DNA of 64,000 nt from JBGSKY01 sp041740995 (lineage in GTDB: Bacteria > Planctomycetota > Planctomycetia > Pirellulales > Pirellulaceae). A program made the translations under genes and the position numbers. Every line of letters begins with the position of its first letter. Position 1 is the stretch's first letter. Where the stretch lies: assembly GCA_041740995.1 (NCBI GenBank), contig JBGSKY010000136.1, positions 12,908 through 76,907 on the forward strand, given 5' to 3'. Positions 1 to 8,569 of the stretch are shown here, one piece after another. The notes beneath the pieces were generated by a model that searched no databases, was not told the origin of the DNA, and was given only the letters and a program-made list of their open reading frames with translations.

Positions 1-27
1 GGCCGCAAAGCTGCCCCGAAAATAAAA

Positions 28-510
28 CTAGAATTTGCGACGGAAGACTTCGGAAGCAACAAATGCGATACGGGCCGACTCGGGATTTAGAAACCCTTCG
101 ATCAGTTTCTCACTTGCTGATTTTTCTTCTGCAGCGGTGCTCTGCGAAAACGCGTCATGTAAAGTATCTGGCTTTGGTGATCGCGTGGCAAATTCGTTCG
201 GTCTAGCTTTGTAGTTTCCCAAACTGCCGAGCTTGTTGTCAAAGACCTGATGCAAATGCGAATCCATACGTTCGTCCGCATTCGATGCCTCCGAAGCAAG
301 ATGTGGCGATCGGTCAGGGAACGAAGGATTGGCGCTCGATCTATTGGAACTTTCGTTTAACGGTTTTGCACTTAAACCTGAAAAGGTTTGTTGACTAACC
401 GGAGTTGTAGAGCGCGGTGGTTCCTGACGATCCGACTTTGACTGTCCTTGCGCACGCTGCTGACGTCGTTCTGCCGCTCGGCGGAGAAATTCCTGCAAGT
501 CTTCTGCCAT
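28..510 (-). CDS. Small polar hypothetical protein
   Basis: Product not recognised. The 160-residue protein starts with a charged, probably helical segment (MAEDLQEFLRRAAERRQQ), has a Ser/Pro/Gln-rich, probably disordered middle, and ends in a short more ordered segment. There is no signal peptide or membrane helix. I chose ATG at 510 because GGAG lies 9-12 nt upstream; an in-frame ATG at 537 would add nine residues. It lies downstream of tsf on the same strand with a gap of about 180 nt, so it may be read from the rpsB-tsf transcript. The length, the ribosome site and the plausible amphipathic helix support a real gene, but no role can be given. Confidence 0.6.
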   Translation of the reverse strand: MAEDLQEFLRRAAERRQQRAQGQSKSDRQEPPRSTTPVSQQTFSGLSAKPLNESSNRSSANPSFPDRSPHLASEASNADERMDSHLHQVFDNKLGSLGNYKARPNEFATRSPKPDTLHDAFSQSTAAEEKSASEKLIEGFLNPESARIAFVASEVFRRKF

Positions 511-691
511 CGCTTTATCGCTCCACCGTTTCCGCAAGGCGTTGAAAAATCGAGAACTCGATCGTTCGCCAGATTTTAGAACCAGATCACTATCGACCGA
601 CCTGCGAGGCAGGTGGTTTTAACACCCTTCTGCTCAGCGATCGAACGCGATAGAAATTTATCGCGACTGGTTAATAGTATAGTCAAAAAGA

Positions 692-1528
692 CTAGGCAGG
701 TAGTTCGCCAAGGATATAGCAGACAAACTTGTTGATTGTCATGTTGTGACCTTTGGCAAAAGCTCCAACGGTTTGCTTGTCGTCCTTAACGAAAGCTTGT
801 TCCAGCAATGCCCGTTCGGCACAGTATTGCTTCAGACGTCCTTCAACCATCTTGTCAACGATGGCCGCTGGCTTGCCTTCTTGCAAAGCTGCTTGCTTTA
901 GCATTTCGCGCTCTTTTTCAACCAGTGTTTGGTCGAGATCGGCAACGCTTAAGGCTGCTGGCCGCATCGCTGCGATGTGCATGGAGACCTCTTTCGCACT
1001 CTCGTCGTTTCCACCGGTGACTTGGATCAAAACCCCAGCGACAGTGCCGCTGTTGTGGCTATATGCTCCGCAGGGCCCTTCGAAACGAGTAAAGCGACCA
1101 ACTTCGAATTTCTCACGTATTCGATTGAAAAGTTCTGCTCGGTGTTCAGCCAGCGTGGTGCCTTTTTTGACCGGTGACGGCAAGGCTAGCAGTTCGTCGG
1201 CAGTTTTTACGTCGTTGTCACACAACGCTTCAGCCATCGCGTTGGCAAGCGCAATGAATTCCTCGTTTTGAGTGACGGGCGCGCTTTCGCACTTCAATTC
1301 GACAATAGCCCCAGCCTTGCGATTCAAACCAGCGCAGATACCAAATCGACCAAATGAGGTCTCGCGATCAGCCCTCTTGTCGCCAAGTTTTTCTCCGCGT
1401 TGACGAAGAATCTCGATTGCCTTTTCTTCGTCGCCGTCAGCTTCCATCAATGCGCCTTTGCAATCCATCAGCGGCAGTCCGGTCCTCTCGCGGAAGGCTT
1501 TTACCGATGCAGCAGAAATTGTCGCCAT
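692..1528 (-). CDS. tsf: Translation elongation factor Ts
   Basis: Nucleotide exchange factor that releases GDP from EF-Tu in the cytoplasm. The N-terminal UBA-like domain (residues 1-45, with RTGLPLMDCKGAL and the EEKAIEILR helix) is clear, and the C-terminal dimerisation-type domains follow; 278 residues is normal. GGAG precedes ATG at 1528. It follows rpsB at 162 nt, the classic rpsB-tsf order. Oddity: the canonical E-T-D-F-V-A-R-N stretch, whose Asp and Phe disturb the Mg site of EF-Tu, reads E-S-A-P-V-T-Q-N at residues 81-88, so both key residues are replaced. The identity is certain from gene order and the N-terminal domain; the exchange mechanism may differ in detail. Confidence 0.96.
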   Translation of the reverse strand: MATISAASVKAFRERTGLPLMDCKGALMEADGDEEKAIEILRQRGEKLGDKRADRETSFGRFGICAGLNRKAGAIVELKCESAPVTQNEEFIALANAMAEALCDNDVKTADELLALPSPVKKGTTLAEHRAELFNRIREKFEVGRFTRFEGPCGAYSHNSGTVAGVLIQVTGGNDESAKEVSMHIAAMRPAALSVADLDQTLVEKEREMLKQAALQEGKPAAIVDKMVEGRLKQYCAERALLEQAFVKDDKQTVGAFAKGHNMTINKFVCYILGELPA

Positions 1529-1690
1529 GTCTCCAGGTCCTTCGTTCTTATTTTCGCAGTAAAGTCAATATTTGGGAGGAAATTACCTCGCGCCATCAAA
1601 AAGTGACGCGCAAGGTAGAAAAAAGATATTGTTTCAGCAGATTTTCTGACCGTTTCAACACCCTTTGAAAAGTGGAGCCCGAAAGGCGAA

Positions 1691-2479
1691 TTAAGTCGTC
1701 GCTGTGACTTCTTCGCTTTTTTCAGACTCTTCGTCAGTGACCGCTGGGGTCGCAGGCGTCACGGATTTTCCAGGCGCAGTTTTTTGCGATTCTGGGTTTT
1801 CCGACTTGCCAGCCATACATGCATCAGCGAGTTGTTTGACAATCAGATCGATCGATCGAATGCCGTCGTCATTGCCTGGAATCGGCAAATCGATCGTGGT
1901 TGGATCGCAGTCGGTATCAATCAACGCAACAGTCGCAATACCAAGCTTGCGAGCTTCTTTCACAGCGTTACGCTCTTTATTCGGATCGATAATTACCAGA
2001 CATTCTGGCATTCGATTCATGCTTCGCAATCCATTAAGGTTGCGATAGATCTTGCGATGCTCGCGGGTCAGGGCCGATTGCATCTTCTTGGAATAGCCAT
2101 TAATACTCTCGCTGTGCAAGATTCGCTCCAGCTCTTCCAAACGATGCAGACGATTTCGAATCGTTCGAAAGTTGGTCAACGCACCGCCGAGCCAACGCTC
2201 GCTAACGAATGGCATTCCACAGCGGGTTGCTTCGCGTTCGATGACTTCGGACGCTTGACGCTTCGTTCCAACGAAGAGTACTAGCGAACCACCGCTTGAT
2301 ACCTGAGTTAGATACTTTTTAGCTCGCAAAATACCGCGAATTGTTTCGCGGATATCAATAATGTGGATCAGATTTTTGCGCCCGTAGATGTACGGCGCCA
2401 TCTTCGGATTCCAACGACTGACGCGGTGACCAAAATGTGCACCAGCTTCGATCAGCTTCTCAACAATCTCATTTGCCAT
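1691..2479 (-). CDS. rpsB: 30S ribosomal protein S2
   Basis: Structural protein of the small ribosomal subunit. The N-terminus (ANEIVEKLIEAGAHFGHRVSRWNPKM) and the motifs YIYGRKNLIHIID, FVGTKRQA, RWLGGALTNF and IVDPN-like IIDPN are typical of S2. ATG at 2479 was chosen because it matches the family N-terminus and has AAAGG upstream; an open frame continues 43 codons upstream without family similarity. The protein is 262 residues, about 20 longer than the E. coli protein, owing to a polar Lys/Glu/Ser/Thr-rich tail after residue 225. First gene of the rpsB-tsf pair, with about 280 nt of upstream non-coding DNA that should hold the promoter. Confidence 0.97.
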   Translation of the reverse strand: MANEIVEKLIEAGAHFGHRVSRWNPKMAPYIYGRKNLIHIIDIRETIRGILRAKKYLTQVSSGGSLVLFVGTKRQASEVIEREATRCGMPFVSERWLGGALTNFRTIRNRLHRLEELERILHSESINGYSKKMQSALTREHRKIYRNLNGLRSMNRMPECLVIIDPNKERNAVKEARKLGIATVALIDTDCDPTTIDLPIPGNDDGIRSIDLIVKQLADACMAGKSENPESQKTAPGKSVTPATPAVTDEESEKSEEVTATT

Positions 2480-2761
2480 CGTCACTAAACCTTTCGCTAC
2501 AACTCTTCTGATCCGCTTGCACATGATGGTTGGCACGGACGATCGGCCAAAATCACAGGAAAACCTTCGGCAATTGGGCTGCGAGAACGCAACCGGCGAA
2601 TCAATCAATAATGGAAAATCCTAAAAATCCCGTGATTGAAGCAGCAGAGAATTCCATCTCGGCCGATTTGCAAATTTCGGGAGGGTAAGACAATACCCGC
2701 CTTTTATAGAAATGGCAACGTCAAAAGAGCGATGTAGCCTCACATACGACGAGCGATTTGC

Positions 2762-4105
2762 TTACCCACCAATACAAATCACTTGATTTCCGATTCGGAC
2801 AATAAATCGATCTCCTGCGACGGCGTAACCGTACAAGGTCGGACCACTGAACATCGCGGCGCCCCGCTGACGCTGTTCATCGGTTTCTTCTTCCGCCGCA
2901 ACGGATGTGTCTGGCGGCAGATCTTCAACTTTCCAAGTGACATTTTCGGCCAAAACTTTGTACTCGGAACCAGCTGCGAGAACGGTGACTTGGCCGTCCT
3001 TTCCGAAAAAGTAGATCCGATCGGCGACCGCAAACGGCGTTGCCCAGCAAGATTGCGAGCTGCGCTGGGCGTAAATCTGTTCGCCCGTTTTCGCGTCGAT
3101 GCAATAAATTACACCCACTCGATTGACCCAGTAGGCAAAACCTTGATGCAAAATAGGCGAGGCCCAACTCGGATTGGCTTGGTCATTGGCCCACAGTTTT
3201 GTAGCCTGCCAGACGCCATCGAGCTTCTCAATCTGCATCATGCAGTTCGAATCTTTGGCCGCATCCGCATTTTCGCCCTGTCGTCCGGCCGAAGCCCCCA
3301 CCAAAAATCGCCCTTGGCCGCAATCCATTGGCGTCGTGCCCGTGTTGCCACCAATATCAGCAAACGTCCAAAGCAATTCTCCAGTGCTGGGCGAGTAACC
3401 ATCAATCGAACCGGCAGAACTAACAATGACCTGAGGCTCTTCGCCAACATTGATGATGGCCGGCGAAGTCCAACTGCGACGCGGCGTTCGGTCAGCTTTC
3501 CAAGCCGTTTTGCCAGTCGACTTTTCGAGCGCCACCAAGCAACTTGGCCCGTCGTGCTCTAATAGTGCAAAAACTAAATTGCCAGACTGGCACAACGATG
3601 CACCTAGCCCGAATTCCGCCTCAAACGGCCCATAATCCTTTGCCAACTCTCGGGACCAAAGTAATTCGCCGCTGTGCGAGTAAGCCACGCAATCGCCGCT
3701 TTCAAATTGAACAACCAATCTTTCGGAATCGACGACTGGAGTGGGAGCAGCTCGACTGACGTAATAGCTGTTCTTGACGGGTGTCGAATTTGGCAAGCTT
3801 TTTTGCCAAAGCTGCTGGCCGGATTTCGTATCGAAGCAAGTTGTGAGCCAAGTTTCCTTCATCGGCCCCTGGACACTCGTGACAAACGCTTTATCGCCCC
3901 AGACGACTGGACTAGATTGCCCGTGGCCCGTCACTTCGGCTCGCCAAAGGATGTTCTCGTCGGGCGACCAAGTCAGCGGCAAGGTTTCGGAAGAAAGGTT
4001 TTGGCTGCCGGATCCGAGAAACGCTGGCCAGTTTGGCGATCCTTCGAACGTAACGGCCAGACAGATAAACAGCACGCTAGTCAACATACGATTGCCGTGG
4101 CTCAA
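2762..4105 (-). CDS. Exported PQQ-type beta-propeller protein
   Basis: Beta-propeller of the PQQ-binding-like (outer membrane protein assembly factor/quinoprotein) type. Repeated blade signatures are visible: AFVTSV..TCFDTKSGQQLWQK, CLVALEKSTGKTAWK, IDGYSPSTGELLWTF and IYCIDAKTGEQIYAQ. A hydrophobic N-terminal segment (LTSVLFICLAVTF) looks like a Sec signal, so the protein is probably periplasmic. TTG at 4105 keeps a positive N-region (HGNR); the alternative ATG at 4087 would remove it. No obvious quinone-dehydrogenase catalytic residues were recognised, so a structural or binding role is as likely as an enzymatic one. It sits 21 nt downstream of tRNA-Ser and may share its transcript. Confidence 0.85.
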   Translation of the reverse strand: MSHGNRMLTSVLFICLAVTFEGSPNWPAFLGSGSQNLSSETLPLTWSPDENILWRAEVTGHGQSSPVVWGDKAFVTSVQGPMKETWLTTCFDTKSGQQLWQKSLPNSTPVKNSYYVSRAAPTPVVDSERLVVQFESGDCVAYSHSGELLWSRELAKDYGPFEAEFGLGASLCQSGNLVFALLEHDGPSCLVALEKSTGKTAWKADRTPRRSWTSPAIINVGEEPQVIVSSAGSIDGYSPSTGELLWTFADIGGNTGTTPMDCGQGRFLVGASAGRQGENADAAKDSNCMMQIEKLDGVWQATKLWANDQANPSWASPILHQGFAYWVNRVGVIYCIDAKTGEQIYAQRSSQSCWATPFAVADRIYFFGKDGQVTVLAAGSEYKVLAENVTWKVEDLPPDTSVAAEEETDEQRQRGAAMFSGPTLYGYAVAGDRFIVRIGNQVICIGG

Positions 4106-4126
4106 ACGTTATGGCATTAGAAAAAG

Positions 4127-4213
4127 CGGATGGGGAGGGATTCGAACCCACGGTAGCCTTACGACTACTCCGGTTTTCAAGACCGGTGCATTAAACCGCT
4201 CTGCCACCCATCC
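4127..4213 (-). tRNA. tRNA-Ser (anticodon UGA)
   Basis: 87-nt tRNA on the minus strand. The acceptor stem GGATGGG pairs perfectly with CCCATCC, with discriminator G. The anticodon loop reads CTTGAAA between the CCGGT and ACCGG stem arms, giving anticodon UGA. A long variable arm (GTAGTCGTAAGGCTAC) marks a class II serine tRNA, and the T-arm contains GGTTCGAATCC. CCA is not encoded. Confidence 0.97.
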
Positions 4214-4288
4214 GGACGCAAGTTTAATGACAAACTGGCCAGTTGGGGAGGGCCAACGGCGAAAGTTCTTACTCCGCGACAGTAAGTG

Positions 4289-4352
4289 CCTATCCGAAAA
4301 GGGGTCTGCCCCTCTCCGTTCCTCCAAAGGGTCAGACCCCTTTTCGGATAGG
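4289..4352. repeat. Perfect 20-bp inverted repeat, REP-like
   Basis: The arms at 4289-4308 and 4333-4352 are exact reverse complements over 20 bp, around a 24-nt loop. The arms carry the GGGGTCTG / CAGACCCC core, which resembles intergenic palindromes found in multicopy in many bacteria. It lies between the 5' end of tRNA-Ser and the gene at 4458. There is no U-run after either arm, so a mobile or REP-type palindrome is more likely than a terminator. No second copy was noticed in the window. Confidence 0.75.
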
Positions 4353-4457
4353 TTCATAAGTCTGGTCAGGATCGGGTCTCCAACCCAGCAAACGTTTTGC
4401 CAGCAATCCATTGGCGACAATTGATCTTCCAATTGAAGCGAGCATTATCTAGCCTTC

Positions 4458-5030
4458 GTGGCTATGCAAGACTTCTCGATCACCCGTTGCACCAAGAAGT
4501 GCCGACTCGCCGACCGACCGCTGGTGCCAGGTGAGTCGTATTACTCGGTCGTCGTGCTGCGCGGCTCCCAGACCTCGCGATTTGATATCGCTTCGGAGAA
4601 TTGGAAAGGCCCGCCGGAAAAAGCGATCGCATGGTGGCAATCGCAAATGCCGCTGAAAAAAACTTTGATTGAACGCCCGACCTCCAACGCAGAACTTCTT
4701 GGGCGGTTCGTTGAAACACTTGACAACGACGCACAATCGCCGCTGGCATATCTTTTGGGAATGCTATTGGTCCGGCGGAAAGTCTTGCAGTTTTCCGATC
4801 CAAAACCGCTTTCGACTGATCGTATCCAAAACCCGGTTTCGTCAGTCACGCTGAAGTCCTGCCAGACCGACGATGAGTACGATGTCGTAGAGCCTGATCT
4901 CAACGCATCGGACCTTCGCTTGCAAGTCTATCAAGCAGCGTTGTCAGAAATGCTTGTAACTAACACCCTGGCCGACTGCTGTTCAGAGGAAAACGAAGCC
5001 ACCGATGCGACCAACGAAGCTGCTGCCTGA
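4458..5030 (+). CDS. Conserved-looking hypothetical protein with N-terminal Cys pair
   Basis: Family not recognised. 190 residues with no signal peptide or membrane helix. The N-terminus has two cysteines four residues apart (TRCTKKCRL) followed by RPLVPGESYYSVV, suggesting a small metal-binding or beta-sheet head. The middle has a tryptophan-rich patch (ENWKGPPEKAIAWWQSQM) and a helical LLGRFVETL...LAYLLGMLLVRRKVL block; the tail is acidic and Ala-rich. GTG at 4458 opens the frame; ATG at 4464 is two codons later and equally plausible. The gene at 5090 follows by 59 nt on the same strand, so the two are probably co-transcribed. Confidence 0.7.
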   Translation: MAMQDFSITRCTKKCRLADRPLVPGESYYSVVVLRGSQTSRFDIASENWKGPPEKAIAWWQSQMPLKKTLIERPTSNAELLGRFVETLDNDAQSPLAYLLGMLLVRRKVLQFSDPKPLSTDRIQNPVSSVTLKSCQTDDEYDVVEPDLNASDLRLQVYQAALSEMLVTNTLADCCSEENEATDATNEAAA

Positions 5031-5089
5031 CAAAAACGACCGAACTGCTTTGGTCTGCTGAATCGACCAATTGTGCGCAAGGATGCCAA

Positions 5090-6088
5090 GTGCTTGAACC
5101 GCTAGACAATACGAATCGCCAAGCATGCCAACAAAACTGTTGGCTGATGCTCGGCTGGATTCTAGCCCTGGTTTGCAGCAGCGGGGCGACTTGCATTCCC
5201 AAGCGTGGCATTTCAGAATTCCAACCTCCCGTTGTGTTCACTGCAGCGCCGAGCCTGCCAGAGATCGTGGAAGTGGTCAATCGATCGTCGAAGGTTTATC
5301 AGATGCAATCGCCGGCGGTCAAAGTTCGCATGGCCGATCTGCCGCTTTTATCAGCCTCGATGGACTGGCAACGTGAACGCAACTTCCGAATGATGGGTGG
5401 ACTCTCTCGCTTGACTGGAACCGATTTCGACATTGGCAGCAATGCCGAAATCTTCTGGATGTCATCGCGACACGACGTCACGCCGACGCTCTACTATGCT
5501 CGTCATGATCAATTTGAATCCCAGCTCAATCGACAAGTTCTTTCGGTCTCGCCGTTGTGGATGGTCGAAGCTCTGGGCATCATCCAGCTTGACGCAACGA
5601 CAATCATCGGCGCCCCAGAAACAGGCCCAGACGGTATGATCCGAATCGTTTCAACGGTCGCATCGCCGGTGGGTGCCTATCAGCGAACGTTGCACATCGA
5701 CCCAAAGCTTGGAATCGTTCGCCAAATTTTGCTCCGCGATCCCACCGGTCGCTTGCTGGCCAACGCAAATCTAAGCGATCATCAATACTATGCAGCGATT
5801 GGAACATCGTTGCCACATAAGTCGCAAGTGGAACTCATTCCGATCGGCGGCGAACCGCTCTCGATGCAGATTGAAATCGGCTTCTACAAGCTGAACGATA
5901 ACGTAGAGATCGACGCTTCACGATTCAGCAACCCACGTCCAGAGGGTTTCCAATTGGTCGACTTAGCAAATCTGAGCAGCGGCACTGCGGCAACGGCAGT
6001 TCAACCAGCCTACCAAGCCGCCTTGCCAGAGACGCAGCGCACCGACTACCGCGGCGTCGGCCCATCCGGGCAATCGGTCGTTCGATAG
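5090..6088 (+). CDS. Exported hypothetical, LolA/DUF4292-like
   Basis: 332 residues starting with GTG. A hydrophobic N-terminal helix (LMLGWILALVCSSGATC, about residues 19-35) ends in a cysteine and could be a lipoprotein or Sec signal. The body resembles beta-rich lipoprotein-carrier-type folds: GLSRLTGTDFDIGSNAEIFWM, YYARHDQF, and later the LHIDPKLGIVRQILLRDPTGRLL strand pair. I infer a LolA/DUF4292-like fold from this pattern only. It is 59 nt downstream of the 4458 gene and probably in one operon; both are followed by a long hairpin-rich stretch. The precise role is unknown; periplasmic or outer-membrane location is likely. Confidence 0.7.
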   Translation: MLEPLDNTNRQACQQNCWLMLGWILALVCSSGATCIPKRGISEFQPPVVFTAAPSLPEIVEVVNRSSKVYQMQSPAVKVRMADLPLLSASMDWQRERNFRMMGGLSRLTGTDFDIGSNAEIFWMSSRHDVTPTLYYARHDQFESQLNRQVLSVSPLWMVEALGIIQLDATTIIGAPETGPDGMIRIVSTVASPVGAYQRTLHIDPKLGIVRQILLRDPTGRLLANANLSDHQYYAAIGTSLPHKSQVELIPIGGEPLSMQIEIGFYKLNDNVEIDASRFSNPRPEGFQLVDLANLSSGTAATAVQPAYQAALPETQRTDYRGVGPSGQSVVR

Positions 6089-6147
6089 AGCGATGATAAC
6101 CAGCAGCAATTTCTGCCTGTGCGACTAGCCCAAGCGAACTATCCGGG

Positions 6148-6198
6148 TTCGACCAGCGTGCTGCTCACTGGGTCCACCCAGCAGCACGATTCGACCAG
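6148..6198. repeat. 9-bp hairpin flanked by 9-nt direct repeats
   Basis: CGTGCTGCT (6157-6165) is the exact reverse complement of AGCAGCACG (6180-6188). The loop holds a second possible stem, CTGGGT/ACCCAG. The hairpin is flanked by the direct repeat TTCGACCAG at 6148-6156 and 6190-6198. It starts 60 nt after the stop at 6088. The arrangement could be a small inserted palindrome with target duplication or a stable RNA hairpin; there is no U-tract. Confidence 0.55.
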
Positions 6199-6473
6199 TT
6201 TCGTCAGCGGCTACGGGACTTGTTTAGAATCCCGCAGCATCGGTGCACTGGGCAAACTCAATCGCACGCTCACCAACGCCACAGGCCTAACGTGCGGAGC
6301 ATCGATTCGCTGGGCAAAGTCTCCACCATGGCCTACTACGACATGGGCGGCTTAGCAGTTGTCCTGATCTTTCCCGCCCCCGTTTGGGTTCATCCAACCG
6401 GAGCGAAATCGCTTTGACGCTTCTAACAAACTGATTCACCAAACGGGATGAACCCGTTGGGGACTTTTGGTGT

Positions 6474-6527
6474 AGCTTCGTGGTGTTAGCTTACGAAGCT
6501 GGTTCACCCATGAGACAAGCTCATGGG
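6474..6527. repeat. Two adjacent 8-bp hairpins
   Basis: AGCTTCGT (6474-6481) faces ACGAAGCT (6493-6500) with an 11-nt loop. Directly after, CCCATGAG (6507-6514) faces CTCATGGG (6520-6527) with a 5-nt ACAAG loop. Both stems are perfect. Tandem hairpins of this kind suggest a structured RNA or a repeat-derived element; no function can be assigned. Confidence 0.5.
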
Positions 6528-7263
6528 GGTCCCATTCCAGATTTAGGACAATAACCATTAACTCAGTTTCAGATTGACGTGCCGTACAAATCGGGAAGAT
6601 ATTTCGTTCCAGCCCTTAAGCGCTTTCATCGTGCTTGCGATAATAACTTCGCTCGTACCTCTGTTTGTTTCACAGTCTTCGATATGCCGACGGTGAACTT
6701 TCGACATCCTCATAACCGTATTCCAGAGATCTATGAGGTTCGCGAGTGTCGTTCTCGTTGGAGGTCAGCGCGCCCGTGAAGCTAGGACCACACCGCGGCG
6801 GCCCGTACGCGTCGGGCCTGAATCTTCTGCAAAATGTTTATAGACTTTGCAAACCAGAGCGATTGCCATCCTTGATCCTTTGCGTGGAATGCTGAACATT
6901 CGCAAAACCCAAAATCGAAGTCTTGCCTTTTCACTTTACAAGCAAATACTTGACCACATCCACCCTTGTGCGATTGCCCTGGTCGGAACGAAAATTCCAT
7001 TTTTGTAAAATCTGGACGGAAAAATTACAAGTTCGTCAACCAAGCAGCGAAGCGGTCGAAATTTTATACTTTTGTCAAATTTGCAAGATCAACGTACGAA
7101 GACTACGCTGCGAAGGCTGTGTCCTAAGATCCGATACCCCATTGCCGGTCTAGGCGAGCCAAACGATATTTGACTTGTGGAAAGGCTTCGCAAATCTGTT
7201 GGTCATTTTGCACCAACACGTTAACGACCGGTAAAACTTTCAAAATGAAATGCCGATAGAAAA

Positions 7264-8565
7264 TTGTTATTGAAATCTCTTTCACCCGATCCTGCGGAGC
7301 CGATTGCTCGGGTTTATGTTTCGCAAGCGATGCGGCACCCGAACATTTTTCGTCGCCGGATTGAACATGTTGAGGGCAATCCGCAAGCGGGCGATTGGGT
7401 CGCCGTTTATGCTCAGCCTCGTGTTCTAGCGGCCGAAGATTCGGGAGTTGATTCATCCCAATACACACCCCGCTCGGAGGTCGTTGAGGCCGAGCCGAGG
7501 TTGTTTGCTTACGGAATTTACAATCCAAAATCGAGCATTGCGGTTCGCTTGGTGCGGTGGGGAAACGACTTACCTGACGCGACATTCTGGGCTGATCGAA
7601 TCGACTACGCCATTGCGCTTCGGCATGATGTGTTGCGATTGCCCGAGTCGACAAATGCATATCGAGTTCTGCATGGTGAAGCAGACGGTTTTCCAGGCAT
7701 CGTCGTCGATCGATACGCCGATACATTAAGCGCCGAAGTCTTTTCGTTTGGCATGATGCAGCGCGGTCGAGAGATTCTCGAAATGCTCGGTGCTCGGATG
7801 GGCATCTCTCATTTTCTGATGGCGCCCAGCCCCGGTTTTAGTAACCAGGAGAGCATCGACGTTCAGCCTGTTCGATCGAATGATTTTCCGACGAGCGTCA
7901 CGATTCAAGAAGCAACTACCAAGTATCGAATTCATTTTGGCACTGGCCACAAAACCGGTTTCTTTTGCGACCAGCGTGACAACCGAACTCAGTTGGCAGC
8001 TTGGTCACCGGGCAAGTCCGTGTTGGATTTGTGCTGCTACACTGGCGGCTTCAGCGTCCGAGCCGCAACTGATGGCAAGGCAGCCGAAGTCACTGGCGTC
8101 GACATCGACGAGGAGCCGTTGCAGCTCGCAAAGAAAAATGCCAACATCAATCACGCAAAGGTCCGATATTGCCAAGCCGACGCGTTTGCTTTCATGCGAG
8201 ACATGCTTGCACTTGGTCGACAATACGACATCGTCATCCTTGATCCCCCAAAACTGATTCGTTCGCGGCTTGAGATTGAAGAAGGTACGCGAAAGCATCA
8301 CGACATGAACAAGCTGGCGATGCAGCTAGTTAAGCCAGCCGGCATGATGCTCAGTTGCACGTGCGCTGGTCTGATGGATCAGGCCTCTTTTGATGCGATG
8401 TTGCAGTCAGCGGTTCGATCGACCGGCAAGCTGCCCGATGGCAGCCGGACCACACCTCGGGAAGTTCAGATCATCCGTCGCTGTGGTGCGGCTGGTGATC
8501 ATCCGATCGCAGTCCATTGTCCAGAGACCGAATACTTCAAATCGGCATGGATGCGGATTACGTAA
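7264..8565 (+). CDS. RlmI-type 23S rRNA (cytosine-C5) methyltransferase
   Basis: Class I SAM-dependent methyltransferase of the RlmI/YccW family, which methylates a cytosine of 23S rRNA at C5. 433 residues. The N-terminal part (to about 75) fits the PUA-like domain (RRIEHVEGNPQAGDWVAVY). A central EEHD-type segment follows (RVLHGEADGFPGIVVDRY), then the Rossmann domain: FCDQRDNR, SAM motif VLDLCCYTGGFS near residue 256, GVDIDEEPLQLAKKN, and catalytic-region DPPK near residue 327. The start codon is TTG at 7264; no ATG lies nearby in frame. The GIY-YIG gene starts 5 nt after the stop, implying one transcript. The family is clear; the exact target base is inferred. Confidence 0.88.
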   Translation: MLLKSLSPDPAEPIARVYVSQAMRHPNIFRRRIEHVEGNPQAGDWVAVYAQPRVLAAEDSGVDSSQYTPRSEVVEAEPRLFAYGIYNPKSSIAVRLVRWGNDLPDATFWADRIDYAIALRHDVLRLPESTNAYRVLHGEADGFPGIVVDRYADTLSAEVFSFGMMQRGREILEMLGARMGISHFLMAPSPGFSNQESIDVQPVRSNDFPTSVTIQEATTKYRIHFGTGHKTGFFCDQRDNRTQLAAWSPGKSVLDLCCYTGGFSVRAATDGKAAEVTGVDIDEEPLQLAKKNANINHAKVRYCQADAFAFMRDMLALGRQYDIVILDPPKLIRSRLEIEEGTRKHHDMNKLAMQLVKPAGMMLSCTCAGLMDQASFDAMLQSAVRSTGKLPDGSRTTPREVQIIRRCGAAGDHPIAVHCPETEYFKSAWMRIT

Positions 8566-8569
8566 TTTC

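Larger units (their letters stand above)
6089..7263. other. 1.2-kb gene-poor, hairpin-rich region
   Basis: No convincing coding sequence. Open frames here are under 80 codons and lack ribosome sites and recognisable protein patterns. Bases 6140-6540 contain several inverted repeats: a 9-bp stem at 6157-6188, GGGTTCATCC at 6386-6395 facing GGATGAACCC at 6446-6455, and two 8-bp stems at 6474-6527. From about 6540 to 7260 I see nothing clear. It may be a decayed region or hold an RNA gene. Confidence 0.5.

Noticed and set aside
596..620. ACCTGC/GCAGGT hairpin near the left end as a tsf terminator
   Set aside because: The T-run is on the plus-strand side, the wrong orientation for the minus-strand tsf transcript, and the stem is only 6 bp.
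753..1271. 172-codon plus-strand frame opposite tsf
   Set aside because: Antisense shadow of a certain gene; no ribosome site and no protein-like pattern.
2783..3562. 259-codon plus-strand frame opposite the propeller gene
   Set aside because: The opposite strand clearly encodes beta-propeller blades; this frame is an antisense artefact.
6119..6417. Short plus-strand frames after the 5090 gene
   Set aside because: They run through the hairpins, lack ribosome sites and show no domain pattern.
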